The notes below the pieces were generated by a model. The model did no database searches, was not told where the DNA came from, and saw nothing but the letters and a program-made list of their open reading frames with translations. A program made the translations under genes and the position numbers. This document shows, piece by piece, positions 62,552-64,000 of a stretch of DNA of 64,000 nt. The stretch spans positions 186,001 to 250,000 of the forward strand of contig NZ_JAJNDB010000007.1 of the NCBI RefSeq assembly GCF_021026375.1, written 5' to 3'. Within the stretch, counting starts at the first letter, position 1; every line of letters starts with the position of its first letter. Origin of the DNA: Actinomycetospora endophytica. Its GTDB lineage: Bacteria; Actinomycetota; Actinomycetes; Mycobacteriales; Pseudonocardiaceae.

Positions 62552-63325
62552 GTGCGCATCGACGTCGTCACGATCTTCCCTGGTTACCTCGGACCGCTCG
62601 ACGAGGCCCTCGTCGGGCGGGCACGGCGGGCCGGGCTGATCGACCTGCACGTGCACGACCTGCGCGCCTGGGCCACCGGGGTGCACAAGGCGGTCGACGA
62701 CTCGCCCTACGGCGGTGGTCCGGGCATGGTCATGGTGCCGACCGTCTGGGGCGAGGCGCTGGACGCCGTCCGGGCCGAGTCGCCCGACGAGCCCGGCCTG
62801 CTGCTGGTCCCGACCCCCGCCGGGGCGCCGCTCACCCAGGCCCGCGCCGCCGCGTGGGCGGGGGAGCCGCGGCTCGTGCTCGCCTGCGGGCGCTACGAGG
62901 GGATCGACGCGCGGGTCACCGCCGACGCCGCCCGCCACGGCCGCGTCGAGGAGTTCTCGCTCGGCGACTACGTGCTCGCCGGCGGCGAGGTCGCGGCCCT
63001 GGTCGCCGTGGAGGCGGTGTCCCGGCTGGTCCCGGGCGTGCTCGGCAACCCGGAGTCCGCGGAGCTCGACTCCTTCTCGGACGGCCTGCTCGAGGCCCCC
63101 GCCTTCACCCGCCCGGAGTCCTGGCGCGACCTCGACGTCCCCGGGGTGCTGCGCGGCGGCGACCACGGGGCGGTGGCCCGCTGGCGGCGCGACCGCTCGC
63201 TGGAGCGCACCGCCGCCGTCCGCCCCGACCTCCTCGACGGGCTGCTCGCCGCCCACGGGGCCGCGGTGTTCGACCGGCACGACCGGGAGGTCCTGGCCGC
63301 GGCGGGCTACGAGGTCCCGGGCTGA
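62552..63325 (+). CDS. trmD: tRNA (guanine-37-N1)-methyltransferase
   Basis: SPOUT-class methyltransferase of 257 residues making m1G37 in tRNA. It begins [24 protein letters not shown] (residues 1-24), with [13 protein letters not shown], the knot motifs [15 protein letters not shown] and [16 protein letters not shown], and the C-terminal [18 protein letters not shown] 62552 has AGGA upstream. It diverges from the MgtC-like gene with a 38-bp gap. Confidence 0.96.
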   Translation: MRIDVVTIFPGYLGPLDEALVGRARRAGLIDLHVHDLRAWATGVHKAVDDSPYGGGPGMVMVPTVWGEALDAVRAESPDEPGLLLVPTPAGAPLTQARAAAWAGEPRLVLACGRYEGIDARVTADAARHGRVEEFSLGDYVLAGGEVAALVAVEAVSRLVPGVLGNPESAELDSFSDGLLEAPAFTRPESWRDLDVPGVLRGGDHGAVARWRRDRSLERTAAVRPDLLDGLLAAHGAAVFDRHDREVLAAAGYEVPG

Positions 63326-63367
63326 GGCGACGGGTCCGGCCCCCGCCCACCGGGGGCGGCGGAGCGG

Positions 63368-63390
63368 TCTGGCAGACTGGGGGAGTTGCC
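63368..63390 (+). promoter_or_regulatory. rplS promoter/leader motif shared with rpsP
   Basis: It contains the -10-like CAGACT (63373-63378) followed by GGGGGAGTTGCC, nearly identical to the element before rpsP. It is 166-188 bp upstream of rplS and so defines a long 5' untranslated region of about 170 nt. No L19-leader-type structure was recognised. Confidence 0.6.
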
Positions 63391-63555
63391 ACGGGCCGGG
63401 ATATCGGCTTCCGGGTCCGTCCGCGTGACGCGAATCCGGCCGCATCCGGCGGGACCGTCGCGAGCAACACGGTACGAACCCATCCGGTCGCACGGCCGCC
63501 GTCGTCCCCGACGGTGCGTGCCGGGCCGACCCGTGAGACGCGAGGACGACGAGCC

Positions 63556-63915
63556 ATGAACGCCCTGGACGAGCTCGACGCGCAGTCGCTGCGCTCCGAC
63601 ATCCCGGACTTCCGTCCGGGTGACACCGTCAAGGTGCACGTCAAGGTCATCGAGGGTTCACGCTCCCGTGTACAGGTCTTCCAGGGCGTCGTGATCCGTC
63701 GCCACGGCGGTGGCCTCCGGGAAACCTTCACCGTCCGTAAGGTCTCCTTCGGCGTCGGAGTGGAGCGCACCTTCCCGGTGCACTCGCCGAACATCGACCA
63801 CATCGAGGTCGTCACCCGCGGTGACGTCCGTCGCGCGAAGCTCTACTACCTCCGTGACCTCCGCGGCAAGGCCGCGAAGATCCGCGAGAAGCGCGAGACC
63901 ACCCCCGCTTCCTGA
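63556..63915 (+). CDS. rplS: 50S ribosomal protein L19
   Basis: L19 of 119 residues: [20 protein letters not shown], then [36 protein letters not shown] and the C-terminal [21 protein letters not shown] blocks. It is separated from trmD by 230 bp that include its own promoter motif. The expected downstream gene lepB begins near the window end. Confidence 0.97.
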   Translation: MNALDELDAQSLRSDIPDFRPGDTVKVHVKVIEGSRSRVQVFQGVVIRRHGGGLRETFTVRKVSFGVGVERTFPVHSPNIDHIEVVTRGDVRRAKLYYLRDLRGKAAKIREKRETTPAS

Positions 63916-63979
63916 GCGGGTGGTGCCCCGGTGCGGTCTCCCTGTGCTGACTCCCGACGCCGTCTCCTAGCCTGATCTC

Positions 63980-64000
63980 GTGCCACCTTCCGACGAGCCC
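63980..64000 (+). CDS. lepB: Start of a probable signal peptidase I gene (cut by window end)
   Basis: GTG at 63980 encodes MPPSDEP before the window ends. A TAGCCT -10-like element (63968-63973) lies 6 bp upstream, consistent with a leaderless start. lepB follows rplS in most actinobacteria, which is the only basis for the name. Confidence 0.4.

Noticed and set aside
63391..63555. Possible L19-type autoregulatory leader before rplS
   Set aside because: The 5' region is long, but no recognisable conserved structure was seen; only the promoter motif is supported.

Overview
The window is one contiguous chromosomal stretch of a very GC-rich actinobacterium, most likely a member of the Pseudonocardiaceae. 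The evidence is the strong third-position G/C bias, the frequent GTG starts, and a gene order matching the actinomycete core: leuCD, mutT1-ppk-fbiD, gpsA-ddl, thiL, ung-rpmB-recG, pyc-rsmD-coaD, sepIVA-DUF177-rpmF-rnc-mutM-smc-ftsY, amt-glnK-glnD, ffh, rpsP-khpA-rimM-trmD-rplS-lepB. No tRNA, rRNA, insertion sequence, integrase or CRISPR array was seen. The genus assignment is inference.

Region 1 (1-9.8 kb): an NdgR-type IclR regulator diverges from leuCD across a palindrome-rich operator. An accessory block follows: an SDR and divergent LysR regulator, then a four-gene minus-strand operon. In transcription order this encodes a GlxA-type copper radical oxidase, a guanidinobutyrase/agmatinase, a DavA-like nitrilase and a DavB/IaaM-like FAD amino-acid 2-monooxygenase. 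The last three can be read as the oxidative arginine route to GABA and urea. The block lies where most relatives carry the HU gene hup.

Region 2 (9.9-21.8 kb): core metabolism and envelope genes. These are MutT1 and PPK1, the F420 guanylyltransferase FbiD, PlsC, GpsA, an anti-sigma-type ATPase, a MocR regulator diverging from an FMN flavoprotein, Ddl, a DUF3515 protein, a stand-alone AsnC domain and ThiL.

Region 3 (21.8-28.7 kb): a second accessory insertion. A tightly overlapping operon encodes an IclR regulator, a HAD phosphatase and the three glycolate oxidase subunits GlcD, GlcE and GlcF, which together could salvage 2-phosphoglycolate. Tandem 21-bp-spaced repeats upstream look like the IclR operator. 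A GNAT enzyme and a small secreted protein complete the block.

Region 4 (28.8-44.2 kb): ung (preceded by a leaderless 18-codon leader ORF), a basic hypothetical protein, an orphan DUF397 protein, rpmB, recG, an NlpC/P60 hydrolase ending in a strong intrinsic terminator, a membrane protein, pyc, rsmD, a hotdog dehydratase, a GNAT, coaD, sepIVA, DUF177, rpmF and rnc. The DAK/FakA-type gene usually found beside recG is absent.

Region 5 (44.2-64 kb): mutM (which appears to start at CTG), smc, a small membrane protein behind a palindromic operator, ftsY, the GlnR-box-controlled amt-glnK pair, glnD, ffh, an MmcQ-like protein, an amidohydrolase with PxpA, and the rpsP-to-rplS translation cluster with an MgtC-like protein inside it. 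The first codons of a probable lepB close the window. rpsP and rplS share an almost identical 22-bp promoter/leader motif.
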